Below, in pieces: positions 35,019 to 45,694 of a stretch of 64,000 bases of DNA. The position numbers and the translations under genes were made by a program. Position 1 is the first letter of the stretch, and the number at the start of each line of letters is the position of its first letter. The DNA lies in contig NZ_JHAL01000001.1 in NCBI RefSeq assembly GCF_000738005.1, forward strand, positions 493,108-557,107, in the 5' to 3' direction. Under the pieces are notes generated by a model. It did not search any database. It was not told the origin of the DNA and saw only the letters and a list, made by a program, of their open reading frames with translations. This DNA is from Bifidobacterium crudilactis (GTDB lineage: Bacteria > Actinomycetota > Actinomycetes > Actinomycetales > Bifidobacteriaceae).

Positions 35019-35087
35019 ATAACTGCACTAAAAGGACAGCTTTTTCGCCCAGAATATGCCGAATTGCTGTCCTTTTAATGCAGTTAT
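35019..35087. repeat. Hairpin element, copy 2 of the 25.0-kb terminator-like repeat
   Basis: The arms 35019-35040 and 35066-35087 (22 bp, one C/A mismatch) are the same sequence as those at 24997-25063, but the loop is unrelated. It lies between the convergent yaaA and initiator tRNA genes, so it can act as a terminator for yaaA. Confidence 0.65.
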
Positions 35088-35133
35088 CGTGTTGGGCGCC
35101 ACCCGTGCATGCCAAAATGCGAAGAGCCGCTTA

Positions 35134-35172
35134 ACCCCTAAAAGAAGAAAGACCAGGAACCTTGCGATTCCT
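35134..35172 (-). terminator. Terminator of the initiator tRNA transcript
   Basis: Read on the minus strand, AGGAATC and GGTTCCT (within 35155-35172) pair around a GCAA tetraloop and are followed by a T-rich tail (CTTTCTTCTTTT, 35139-35150). It lies 10 nt past the tRNA 3' end. Confidence 0.7.
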
Positions 35173-35181
35173 AGCCTTGAT

Positions 35182-35258
35182 TGGTAGCGGGGTCAGGATT
35201 TGAACCTGAGACCTCTGGGTTATGAGCCCAGCGAGCTACCGAACTGCTCCACCCCGCG
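35182..35258 (-). tRNA. tRNA-fMet (CAT), initiator
   Basis: A cloverleaf can be drawn on the minus strand. Acceptor CGCGGGG pairs with CCCCGCT except for the first position, and the missing 1-72 pair is a known initiator feature. The D arm contains AGCAGTTCGGTAGCTC. The anticodon arm CTGGG-CTCATAA-CCCAG has the three G-C pairs typical of initiator tRNA. The T arm contains GGTTCAAATCC. CCA is encoded at 35182-35184. Confidence 0.95.
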
Positions 35259-35638
35259 ACGGCTGCCTTACGACAGCTCTATCTACTTTAGGGGTGAAGC
35301 TGAGAATGTCAAACCGGTGTGGCGCACTTTGCTGGCAGAGGAAGTTTCTGCTTCGCCGAAGAACCAGGACAGTCGGACCGACGCCGTGGCGGTTCCTGAC
35401 ATCAGCGGAGACGGGTAGACTCTGCCGATCAGACCCGCCGCGCCTCCCATGTCCGTACCCCATTGCCGCAGAACCGATGCTCCACCCGATGCCCCACCTC
35501 GCGCCCCACCATGTTGCTCCGCCAAAGATGTCCACCACAGTGCCGCATGCTGCTATCACCCCTACCTGCAACTCCTCATAAGCACAGCTGATAGCGAGAG
35601 GGCTGTTCACTTCGGTCAGGCTTGCAATAATGGAGGGC
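35259..35638. other. 380-bp spacer between initiator tRNA and metA
   Basis: Non-coding on present evidence. It contains the tRNA promoter and, at about 35460-35540, a C-rich stretch with loosely repeated CCGATGC/CCACC words. I looked for a SAM riboswitch upstream of metA and saw no matching core. No clear metA promoter stands out. Confidence 0.4.
35285..35312 (-). promoter_or_regulatory. Promoter of the initiator tRNA gene
   Basis: On the minus strand a consensus -35 TTGACA (35307-35312) and -10 TAAAGT (35285-35290) are separated by 16 bp. The expected start lies about 20 nt before the tRNA 5' end. Confidence 0.65.
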
Positions 35639-36697
35639 ATGCCAATCAATATTCCAAGTGGTCTGCCAGCAAGGGCGATTCTCGATTCGGAGAGAATCTT
35701 TGCTTTGGAGCGCCCAGAAGCCGAACAGCAGGACCTGCGTCCGCTGAGACTCCTGATATTGAACCTGATGCCGAAAAAGATTGAAACCGAAACAGAATTA
35801 TTGCGGCTTATTTCCAAATCACCTCTTCAGGTTGAGGTCGATTTCATGAAAATCGCCAGTCATAAGGCCACGCACACCAGTCGAGACCACCTCCTGAAGT
35901 TCTATGAGCCCTTGAGTGAGGTTCGGGACAACTATTACGACGGATTCGTCGTCACCGGGGCCCCCGTGGAGCATCTGCCCTTTGACGAGGTCGATTACTG
36001 GGACGAGTTCAAGGAGATATTGGATTGGGCTTCATCGCATGCCTTCTCGACTCTGTACTTGTGCTGGGGGGCGATGGGTGCTCTCAACTACCGTTACGGT
36101 GTACGCAAGCACGTTCTCGACAAGAAAATTTTCGGTGTCTTTCCGCAGTATTTGCAGGACGAGTACTGCTTCATCACCAATGGATTCGATGAAATCATTC
36201 TGCAGCCGCATTCCAGGCTTGCGTCGATGGACGAGGGCGACATCGCCGCGAACCCTGATTTGCAGGTGCTTACCTGGGGAGAGGAGTCAGGTCCCGGTCT
36301 GATAGCCACGCGCGATTTTTCCGAAGTGTTCGCCTTGGGCCACTGGGAGTACGGAAAATACACCCTTGCGGACGAGTACGCGCGGGACATGAGCAAGGGC
36401 ATGACCAATGTGCCGTTCCCGAAGAACTACTATCCTCACGACGACCCGTCGCAGGAGCCGCTGTTCGCCTGGCGAGCGCACGCGAATCTGTTGTGGCGCA
36501 ATTGGCTGAACTGGGTCTATCAGACCACGCCGTATGATTTGGGCGCGGTTCCGGAGCTCAGGGCAAACAAACGTCTGGGCACGGATCGTTCGATTCGTCA
36601 TGCACCCGGAAGCCCACGCCGAGACGGATACGCCATATTCGCAAAAGACGGGTATGGTGTGATTCAGAACGTGCGGGGTACGAACGAAACGGCATGA
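35639..36697 (+). CDS. metA: Homoserine O-acyltransferase (MetA type), predicted to use acetyl-CoA
   Basis: 352 residues, cytoplasmic. It transfers an acyl group to the hydroxyl of L-homoserine, the first committed step of methionine synthesis. The catalytic pair is at the family positions: C142 in LYLCWGAMG and H235 in LGHWEYG, with E237 following. Residue 111 (GAPVEHLPF) is Glu. In the MetA family Glu111 has been linked to acetyl-CoA use and Gly111 to succinyl-CoA, so O-acetylhomoserine is the likely product. I start at ATG 35639 by homology (MPINIPSGLPA). GGAGG lies only 2 nt before it, so ATG 35630, three codons earlier, is possible. It stands alone, ahead of the ATP synthase operon. Confidence 0.93.
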   Translation: MPINIPSGLPARAILDSERIFALERPEAEQQDLRPLRLLILNLMPKKIETETELLRLISKSPLQVEVDFMKIASHKATHTSRDHLLKFYEPLSEVRDNYYDGFVVTGAPVEHLPFDEVDYWDEFKEILDWASSHAFSTLYLCWGAMGALNYRYGVRKHVLDKKIFGVFPQYLQDEYCFITNGFDEIILQPHSRLASMDEGDIAANPDLQVLTWGEESGPGLIATRDFSEVFALGHWEYGKYTLADEYARDMSKGMTNVPFPKNYYPHDDPSQEPLFAWRAHANLLWRNWLNWVYQTTPYDLGAVPELRANKRLGTDRSIRHAPGSPRRDGYAIFAKDGYGVIQNVRGTNETA

Positions 36698-36717
36698 TTC
36701 CAAGCCTAAGCGGGCGA

Positions 36718-36759
36718 GACGGCGCAAAACGCCGTCAAAGCCTTGCGGCACAAGGGCTT
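36718..36759 (+). terminator. Tandem terminator hairpins after metA
   Basis: GACGGCG (36718-36724) pairs with CGCCGTC (36730-36736) around CAAAA. A second stem, AAGCCTTG with CAAGGGCTT (36738-36759), follows with a CGGCA loop. They isolate metA from the atp operon. No poly-T run is seen. Confidence 0.65.
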
Positions 36760-36951
36760 AAGGGTCATGTCCACATTCGCAAGTAGACCATTCACTAGCC
36801 ATTCGGAGCAGAATGTCCGCGTCTACGGGATTCGCTTCCCGAAGGTGCTGGCGGACTGCTTTATGGGTGATGTGAGGAAACCTTCGCGTCACAATGTCAT
36901 CGAATACTGGCGTTATATTTAATGCTGGTCGGGAAAAGCAGGAGGCGTTAG

Positions 36952-37764
36952 ATGACGGGTTTGTACGGTGCACAAACGCTGGTAGCCGCGTCGAACGAGC
37001 CGGATTATCCGACTATCCAAGACTTCCTTCCTCCGGAGATCCTCTTCCAAGGAACTCCTTTCGCGATCAATCGCATCATCCTGGTTCGTATCATCGCCAC
37101 CGTGGTGCTGTTGCTTGTCCTCGGCATCACTGCTTCGCGGGCGAAGCTCATTCCCGGAAGATGGCAGTCGGCCGTCGAGTGGGTTCTGGACTTCGTGAAG
37201 AACAGCATCGTGTACGAGGTCATGGGGGAGCTGCGCGGCAAGCGCTATGTGCCGATGATCACCACGGTGTTCATGACCATCGCCGTATTCAATCTTTGCG
37301 GTGAGATATCAGGTCTGAACATCGCTGCAACGGCGACCATCACCATGCCTTTGGTATTCGCCATCTGGACCTTCTGCCAGTATTGGGGCGCGGCGATACG
37401 TGAGAAGGGTCTCGGGAAGTATCTCAAACAGGAACTGATTCCTGAGGGAGTTCCTGCACCCGTGCTCATTCTCGTTGCTCCGATGAATCTTCTCGAGATT
37501 CTCGTCATCCGCCCGCTCTCACTGACCATCCGTTTGTTCGCCAATATGATGGCGGGGCATATCGTTCTTGCCCTGTGCCTGGCCACCACGCAGTTCTTCC
37601 TCTTCGAGGTTTCGAACAAAGCGATGATGCCCTTGGGCGGTCTGATGTTCGTCGCCGGTTTCGCGATGACCCTGTTCGAGATGTTCATTGCCTGCCTGCA
37701 GGCCTTCATCTTCGCAATTCTTTCCACTGTATACATCAATCTCAGCTACCCGGAGAACGACTAG
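36952..37764 (+). CDS. atpB: ATP synthase Fo subunit a
   Basis: 270 residues and about five to six membrane helices. It forms the proton half-channels against the c-ring. The essential arginine is R194 in SLTIRLFANMMAGH. The last helices (LMFVAGFAMTLFEMFIACLQAFIFAILSTVYI, in two parts) are typical. The start ATG at 36952 follows AGGAGG. It is the first gene of the operon; no atpI is seen upstream. The 190-nt leader region between the metA terminators and this gene presumably holds the operon promoter. Confidence 0.97.
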   Translation: MTGLYGAQTLVAASNEPDYPTIQDFLPPEILFQGTPFAINRIILVRIIATVVLLLVLGITASRAKLIPGRWQSAVEWVLDFVKNSIVYEVMGELRGKRYVPMITTVFMTIAVFNLCGEISGLNIAATATITMPLVFAIWTFCQYWGAAIREKGLGKYLKQELIPEGVPAPVLILVAPMNLLEILVIRPLSLTIRLFANMMAGHIVLALCLATTQFFLFEVSNKAMMPLGGLMFVAGFAMTLFEMFIACLQAFIFAILSTVYINLSYPEND

Positions 37765-37809
37765 ACTTCGAGTGGTCATCGGTTTTTTCGAGGTAACAAG
37801 CTCGAATAA

Positions 37810-38061
<252 letters not shown>

Positions 38062-38109
38062 ACGTCGAATGATGGCAAGCAATTGGATAGGTGAAAGGAG
38101 GGTGACGAA

Positions 38110-38640
38110 GTGACGATAGCAGCAGAAAACGGAATCAGTCTGTTCCTGCCGAAGACCTACGACATCGTGTGGTCTTTGATAATCCTGGTGATTGTCGCGG
38201 TGTTCTTCTACAAGTTCTTCCTGCCCAAGTTCCAGGCGATCTTCGATGAGCGTGCAGCCAAAATCGAAGGTGGCATCGAGAAGGCGGACAAAGCCCAGAA
38301 GGATGCCGAGGCCGCGAAGAAGAAGTATGAGGATCAGCTCGGCGAAGCGCGTATCGCAGCATCGAAGATTCGTGATGACGCACGGGCGGAAGCCTCGCAC
38401 ATCATTGCCGATGCTCGCAGTCGTGCGGAAACCGATGCTTCGCAGATCACCTCCAATGCACAGCGTTCCATCGAATCGCAGCAGCAGCAGGCCTTGGTGA
38501 GTCTGCGCGGTGAAGTCGGCACTCTGGCCACCGCTCTAGCAGGCAAGATTCTCGGATCGAAGCTGGAAAGCGAAGAAGTGCAGAAGTCGATGATCGATTC
38601 GATGATCGAGCAACTCAATGACGGAAAGAAGGAGCGCTGA
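38110..38640 (+). CDS. atpF: ATP synthase Fo subunit b
   Basis: 176 residues. One N-terminal membrane helix (IVWSLIILVIVAVFFYKFF) is followed by a long charged coiled coil rich in Ala, Lys and Glu that forms the peripheral stalk. The GTG start at 38110 follows GGAGGG. The C-terminus binds delta. Confidence 0.95.
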   Translation: MTIAAENGISLFLPKTYDIVWSLIILVIVAVFFYKFFLPKFQAIFDERAAKIEGGIEKADKAQKDAEAAKKKYEDQLGEARIAASKIRDDARAEASHIIADARSRAETDASQITSNAQRSIESQQQQALVSLRGEVGTLATALAGKILGSKLESEEVQKSMIDSMIEQLNDGKKER

Positions 38641-38682
38641 CGGCCCGAACAGGGTTCGTCTCACGCTTCTGAAGGAGGTGAC

Positions 38683-39513
38683 ATGCGAGGAGAAACGTCG
38701 CTGAACTCCGACCGGTGCGCCCGGGAGAAGTTCGCACCGATGCTGCGCGAGGCCAATGTGCAGGCGGGCGTCGTGTCAAGCGAGTTATTCGATTTCGCCA
38801 ACCTGCTGGATTCGAATCCGCGGATTGAGCGGGCGCTCACCGACCCTTCTCGTCCGGCTTCGGACAAGAAGGAACTGGTCGATAGGCTTCTCGAGCAGTC
38901 AGGAGCGTTGCCCTTGACCAAGGAGATTCTCGAGGATCTCGCCCAGCGTGGTTGGAGCAAGGTGGAGCATATAGCGAATGCCGTGGAGGATCTCGCTGTG
39001 GATGCCACGCTCTATTACGCGGACGTCAAGGGAGTGACCGCAACCGTGGCCATCGAGCTCGCGAAGATTCATTCCGCGTTCCTCAATATGGCCCAGGTTC
39101 GTTCGCGGCTTTCCGACACACAGGTCAGTGCAGACACGAGAATCAAGTTCCTCAAGCAGTTGCTTGCAGGGCAGCGTCTGAACCCTCTGACTCTGGTGCT
39201 GGCGGAACACGCGACCAGGGATCTGCGCAACCGTCGTTTCCTGTCGACGCTTTCGTGGCTTATCAACGAGATCTCCCGCCATATGGGGGAGCAGGTGGTC
39301 ACCGTCGTTTCGGCCGTGCCTCTGACGCGCGAGCAGTTCAGCGGCATCATCAGCGCATATTCAGCCAAGCTGGGCAGACCGGTGCATATCAATTCCGTGG
39401 TGGATCCCAAGGTCCTTGGGGGCTTGAGAATCCAGTTCGGCGCTGAGGTGCATGACAACACGGTCGTCGCACAGCTGCAGCAGCTGCGGCGCAAGGTTGG
39501 GGTAAGCGCGTGA
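38683..39513 (+). CDS. atpH: ATP synthase F1 subunit delta
   Basis: 276 residues, longer than the about 180 of E. coli; an N-terminal extension of this size is common in actinobacteria. The conserved C-terminal part (IQFGAEVHDNTVVAQLQQLRR) links stalk to F1. GAAGGAGGTGAC precedes the ATG at 38683. Confidence 0.93.
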   Translation: MRGETSLNSDRCAREKFAPMLREANVQAGVVSSELFDFANLLDSNPRIERALTDPSRPASDKKELVDRLLEQSGALPLTKEILEDLAQRGWSKVEHIANAVEDLAVDATLYYADVKGVTATVAIELAKIHSAFLNMAQVRSRLSDTQVSADTRIKFLKQLLAGQRLNPLTLVLAEHATRDLRNRRFLSTLSWLINEISRHMGEQVVTVVSAVPLTREQFSGIISAYSAKLGRPVHINSVVDPKVLGGLRIQFGAEVHDNTVVAQLQQLRRKVGVSA

Positions 39514-39559
39514 TACGCATGCGAAAGACTTACAAACAGTATAAGAAAAAGGAGTGATC

Positions 39560-41191
39560 ATGGCGGAACTTACCATTGATCCTGCCACGATACGCAAGGC
39601 GCTCGATGATTTCGTCGAGTCGTACAAGCCGTCGGAAACACCCACCCAGGAGGTCGGGTATGTCCGTACGGCTGGCGACGGCATTGCGCACGTGGAGGGG
39701 TTGCCCGGCTGCATGGCCAATGAGTTGCTGACTTTTGAAAACGGCACTCTGGGCTTGGCGTTCAACCTGGACGCCCGTGAAATCGGCGTGGTTATCCTCG
39801 GTGATTTCGCAGGTATCGAGGAAGGCCAGGAAGTCAAGCGGACGGGTGAGGTGCTTTCCGTCCCCGTTGGCGATGGCTACCTCGGTCGTACGGTGAACCC
39901 TTTGGGCGAGCCTATCGACGGTCTTGGCGATATCAAGAGCGAGGGGCGACGCATTCTGGAGGCTCAGGCCCCGGATGTGATGCACCGTCATCCGGTGGAC
40001 GAGCCGATGTCGACCGGCATCAAGGCCATCGACGCCATGACGCCAATCGGCCGAGGCCAGCGTCAGCTCATCATCGGTGATCGCCAGACGGGAAAGACCG
40101 CTCTGGCCATCGATACGATTATCAACCAGAAGCAGAACTGGGAGTCCGGCGATCCGAAGAAGCAGGTGCGCTGCATCTACGTCGCCATCGGGCAGAAGGG
40201 TTCCACCATCGCTTCGGTGCGTGCCTCCCTCGAGGATGCCGGTGCCATGGAATACACCACCATCGTGGCATCTCCGGCTTCGGATTCGGCAGGCTTCAAG
40301 TACATCGCCCCGTACACGGGCTCGGCAATCGGCCAGCATTGGATGTACAACGGCAAACACGTGCTCATCGTCTTCGATGATTTGAGCAAACAGGCCGAAG
40401 CATACCGCTCCATCTCGCTGCTGCTGCGTCGTCCGCCGGGGCGTGAAGCGTACCCGGGTGACGTGTTCTACCTCCATTCCCGCCTGTTGGAACGCTGCGC
40501 GAAGCTTTCCGACGGACTGGGCGGCGGTTCGATGACCGGTCTGCCGATCATCGAGACGAAGGCCAACGATGTTTCCGCTTACATCCCGACCAACGTCATC
40601 TCCATCACCGATGGCCAGATCTTCCTGCAGTCGGATCTGTTCAACGCCAATCAGCGCCCTGCCGTCGATGTGGGCATCTCGGTGTCCCGAGTCGGTGGCG
40701 CCGCTCAGACCAAGGCATTGAAGAAGGTCTCCGGAACGCTGAAGATCTCCCTGGCCCAGTACCGCTCATTGGAATCCTTCGCGATGTTCGCATCCGATTT
40801 GGATGCTGCGTCGAAGGCCCAGCTGACCCGTGGAGCACGACTGACCGAGCTGCTGAAGCAGCCTCAGTTCACGCCGTACCCGATGGAGCAGGAGGTCGTT
40901 TCGGTATGGATCGGCACGCACGGCAAAATCGATGACTTGGATCTCAAGGACGTGCTGCCCTTCGAGAAGGGTCTGATGGATTATCTCGATCACAATACGA
41001 ATGTCCTCAAGACCATTCGCGAGACCGAGGACTTCACCGATGACACGGAGCAGGCTCTGGAAGCTGCCGTGACCGAGTTCCGCGGAACCTTCGTCACCAA
41101 GTCCGGAACACCGCTCGAAGGTGCGAAGAAGAACAACGAGGCGGGTCCGGCTCCTATCGAGCAGGAACGAATCGTTGCGGGGGCGAAGTAA
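39560..41191 (+). CDS. atpA: ATP synthase F1 subunit alpha
   Basis: 543 residues. The non-catalytic nucleotide-binding subunit carries Walker A GDRQTGKT at 173-180 and the alpha-signature [14 protein letters not shown]. The ATG at 39560 follows AAAAGGAG; the in-frame ATG at 39554 is inside the spacing region. The C-terminal tail is charged. Confidence 0.97.
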   Translation: MAELTIDPATIRKALDDFVESYKPSETPTQEVGYVRTAGDGIAHVEGLPGCMANELLTFENGTLGLAFNLDAREIGVVILGDFAGIEEGQEVKRTGEVLSVPVGDGYLGRTVNPLGEPIDGLGDIKSEGRRILEAQAPDVMHRHPVDEPMSTGIKAIDAMTPIGRGQRQLIIGDRQTGKTALAIDTIINQKQNWESGDPKKQVRCIYVAIGQKGSTIASVRASLEDAGAMEYTTIVASPASDSAGFKYIAPYTGSAIGQHWMYNGKHVLIVFDDLSKQAEAYRSISLLLRRPPGREAYPGDVFYLHSRLLERCAKLSDGLGGGSMTGLPIIETKANDVSAYIPTNVISITDGQIFLQSDLFNANQRPAVDVGISVSRVGGAAQTKALKKVSGTLKISLAQYRSLESFAMFASDLDAASKAQLTRGARLTELLKQPQFTPYPMEQEVVSVWIGTHGKIDDLDLKDVLPFEKGLMDYLDHNTNVLKTIRETEDFTDDTEQALEAAVTEFRGTFVTKSGTPLEGAKKNNEAGPAPIEQERIVAGAK

Positions 41192-41194
41192 GCT

Positions 41195-43625
<2,431 letters not shown>

Positions 43626-43626
<1 letters not shown>

Positions 43627-43919
43627 TGGCCGGTGAAGAGAAGTCCACGATGCAGGTGAACATCGTAGCCTCCGATCGTCCGGTGTGGTCCGGAACCGCA
43701 AGGTCCGTGACCATACCGGCCTCCGAGGGCGGCATGGGCATACTGCCGGACCACGAACCTGTGCTGACCGTCATCCGGGAAGGTGTGGTCACCGTGACCG
43801 AGGCAGAGGGCACGCAGCACTCCTTCAACGTCAATGACGGTTTTATCGCCTTCGATTCGAATAAGCTGACGGTCGCGGTCGAACGCGGTTCACAGCTGAA
43901 AGACGGGCAACAGGATTAG
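43626..43919 (+). CDS. atpC: ATP synthase F1 subunit epsilon
   Basis: 97 residues, shorter than the about 135-residue E. coli form. The beta-sandwich (SVTIPASEGGMGILPDHEPVLTVI, in two parts) is present but the C-terminal two-helix inhibitory domain is missing, as in other bifidobacterial and some actinobacterial epsilons. The start overlaps the atpD stop (TAATG). Confidence 0.95.
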
Positions 43920-44003
43920 GTTCCGTTCCGTGCCTGTTGCGCCGGAAACCGTCCAGCGGCGTTTGAACGGTATCCGTGCGAATTGAGAACGGTTGCGCGC
44001 AAT

Positions 44004-44063
44004 AAGGTGCCGAAACGTGGAGCATCGCCTGAGAGGGCGTGTCTCTCCACGTTTCGGCACCTT
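44004..44063 (+). terminator. Terminator of the atp operon
   Basis: A 19-bp perfect inverted repeat (44004-44022 with 44045-44063) has a 22-nt loop that can itself fold (CGCCTGAGAGGGCG). It ends in a short TTT. It lies 85 nt after atpC and before nucS. Confidence 0.8.
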
Positions 44064-44138
44064 TGCCGTCTGTGGGTGTCTAAGCGGTGATCGTATGCCG
44101 GTTGTGACACGGTCGACCTCCGCGCTATGGTGACACCT

Positions 44139-44915
44139 ATGCGCATAATCGTTGCCGACTGCACCGCCGTATATACAGGGAGACTCAATGCATCCTTGCC
44201 TTTGGCCAGGCGGGTGCTGCTTATCAAAGAGGATTCCAGCTGTCTGATTTTTTCGGAGCTGGGTTCATACAAGCCGCTGAACTGGATGGCGGCTCCTTGC
44301 ACGCTGCGTGAACTGGAACCTGACGGTGACGCGACGGCACTGCAGCACGAGGAATTCCTTGATGCCGCACTTCAATCGGATGCAGGGGCGTCTGCGGCTC
44401 AGTCCGACAAAGAGGCCATGCAGCTTCCGGAGAAGATTATCAGGGTCAATTCGACCAAATCGGATGATGTGCTCACGGTCTCCTTGATGAACATCGTCAG
44501 TGACCAGTATTTCGCGTTGGGCACCGACCCCGGTTTGACGAAGGACGGCGTCGAAGATCACCTGCAACGCTTCCTTGCACAGCAGATTGAACGTCTTGGA
44601 GAGGGAACCAGCCTCGTCAGGCGTGAGTATCCGACGGCTATCGGTCCGGTTGACATCATGGCGGTAGATGCCGAGGGCAAGCATGTGGCCGTGGAAATCA
44701 AACGACACGGTGGCATAGACGGTGTCGAGCAGCTGACCAGATACTGTGAGTTGCTGAACCGCGACCCCCTGCTTGCGCCTGTGCGCGGCGTCTTCGCCGC
44801 CCAGACGATTACACCCCAGGCCAAAACCCTGGCGGAGGATCGGGGATTCTCATGCCTGCTGCTTGACTATGAGGACATGAAGGGTGTGCAGAGCGACGAA
44901 CTGACTCTTTTCTAG
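44139..44915 (+). CDS. nucS: Mismatch-specific endonuclease NucS (EndoMS)
   Basis: 258 residues. NucS takes the place of MutS/MutL in most actinobacteria and cuts both strands at mismatches. The N-terminal domain begins RIIVADCTAVYTGRLNASLP. The C-terminal RecB-like nuclease has D172 (GPVDIMAV), E186 and K188 (VAVEIKRH). The C-terminal SDELTLF resembles a beta-clamp-binding tail. For the start, TATGGT lies 7 nt before ATG 44139 with TTGTGA 18 nt further up. This suggests a leaderless mRNA beginning at 44139, which is also where homologues begin; ATG 44127 lies inside the -10. Confidence 0.93.
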   Translation: MRIIVADCTAVYTGRLNASLPLARRVLLIKEDSSCLIFSELGSYKPLNWMAAPCTLRELEPDGDATALQHEEFLDAALQSDAGASAAQSDKEAMQLPEKIIRVNSTKSDDVLTVSLMNIVSDQYFALGTDPGLTKDGVEDHLQRFLAQQIERLGEGTSLVRREYPTAIGPVDIMAVDAEGKHVAVEIKRHGGIDGVEQLTRYCELLNRDPLLAPVRGVFAAQTITPQAKTLAEDRGFSCLLLDYEDMKGVQSDELTLF

Positions 44916-44935
44916 TGCAAACACGGGCAGGGATG

Positions 44936-45061
44936 CGGTTGTGTAGGGATATTCAGTCGCACAGCGTGTATCCGCGCGATTGATGAATACCGGAATGGCG
45001 GCATTCCAACCTTCCTCCGTGCAAGCCGCGGATCGGGCATTCGGCAATCCCTACATAACCG
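44936..45061. repeat. MITE-like element, copy 1 (TGTGTAGGGAT terminal inverted repeats)
   Basis: CGGTTGTGTAGGGAT (44936-44950) and ATCCCTACATAACCG (45047-45061) are inverted repeats of 15 bp with one mismatch, enclosing 96 bp with no gene. The same terminal repeat encloses about 75 bp at 59017-59111. The rest of the 390-bp nucS-nrdH spacer is regulatory (NrdR boxes). Confidence 0.55.
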
Positions 45062-45181
45062 TGTTCGGTGCAGAGGACACCGTTAAAATGTCGTCTTCGT
45101 CACATCTGCAGCCGCTTGGCGCATCACGGTGTCTCGACGGTATCTTCGAATTGCCTGAAATATCAAGGAAATTGAGCACGG

Positions 45182-45229
45182 ACACTAGATATAGGGGTGC
45201 AAGCGTCAACACGCCACGAGAGATAGTGG
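45182..45229 (+). promoter_or_regulatory. Two NrdR boxes upstream of nrdH
   Basis: ACACTAGATATAGGGG (45182-45197) and CCACGAGAGATAGTGG (45214-45229) match the NrdR consensus (acaCwAtATaTwGtgt) at 13 and 11 of 16 positions. Their starts are 32 bp apart, about three helical turns, as in known NrdR sites. NrdR represses ribonucleotide reductase genes when dATP is plentiful. Downstream, TACACGCGTGTA (45244-45255) is a 12-bp palindrome, and CGTGTAAT/ATTACACG form a further inverted repeat. Confidence 0.75.
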
Positions 45230-45305
45230 TTTTGTTTTCAGACTACACGCGTGTAATCTCCAAGAACACGAGAATTACACGAATGTTTTTTTGGGAGTGA
45301 TCACG

Positions 45306-45542
45306 ATGCCGATAACCGTCTTTGCGAAGCCTCATTGCCCGCAGTGCGATGCCACCAAGCGTCAGTTCAACAAGCTTGGCGTCGAATACGATGTCGTGGA
45401 TCTCACCCAGGACGCACAGGCTTTGGAAGACTTTCGTGCCGCGGGATATCGCCAGGCACCCGTCGTGGTCGCAGGCGAAGATACCTGGACCGGTTTCCGT
45501 CCGGACATGATCAAGAAGGTCGCCGAGTTCATCAACGCCTGA
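45306..45542 (+). CDS. nrdH: NrdH redoxin (electron donor for class Ib ribonucleotide reductase)
   Basis: 78 residues, glutaredoxin-like in sequence but reduced by thioredoxin reductase. The redox motif is CPQC at 11-14. The C-terminal WTGFRPDMIKK (Trp-Ser/Thr-Gly-Phe-Arg-Pro) is the NrdH hallmark. The start ATG at 45306 follows GGGAG. nrdI, nrdE and nrdF do not follow here; a terminator and a converging gene do. The NrdR boxes keep it in the same regulon. Confidence 0.92.
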   Translation: MPITVFAKPHCPQCDATKRQFNKLGVEYDVVDLTQDAQALEDFRAAGYRQAPVVVAGEDTWTGFRPDMIKKVAEFINA

Positions 45543-45614
45543 TAGCCGTCGCTTTCGGCGGCTGCTGTTCACCGAAGCTTTGTTGATGCCCACAGATTGA
45601 TTTGTCGTTGACAT

Positions 45615-45673
45615 AAGAGGTGCGCCCCCATCCGAGGACTGAGTCATCAGTCTCGGATGGGGGCGCACCTCTT
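45615..45673. terminator. Bidirectional terminator between nrdH and the FKBP gene
   Basis: A perfect 22-bp inverted repeat (45615-45636 with 45652-45673) lies around a loop that contains a further GACT/AGTC pairing. It ends in CTT/AAG edges and separates two convergent genes. Confidence 0.8.
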
Positions 45674-45694
45674 GTATTGCAGTCCGCGTCGGGA

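Noticed and set aside
35259..35638. Possible SAM riboswitch upstream of metA
   Set aside because: I looked for the conserved SAM-I/IV core and for a terminator/anti-terminator pair and found neither in the 380-bp spacer.
36758..36973. 71-codon minus-strand frame upstream of atpB
   Set aside because: It begins inside atpB, has no ribosome site and reads as random sequence. The region more likely holds the atp promoter.
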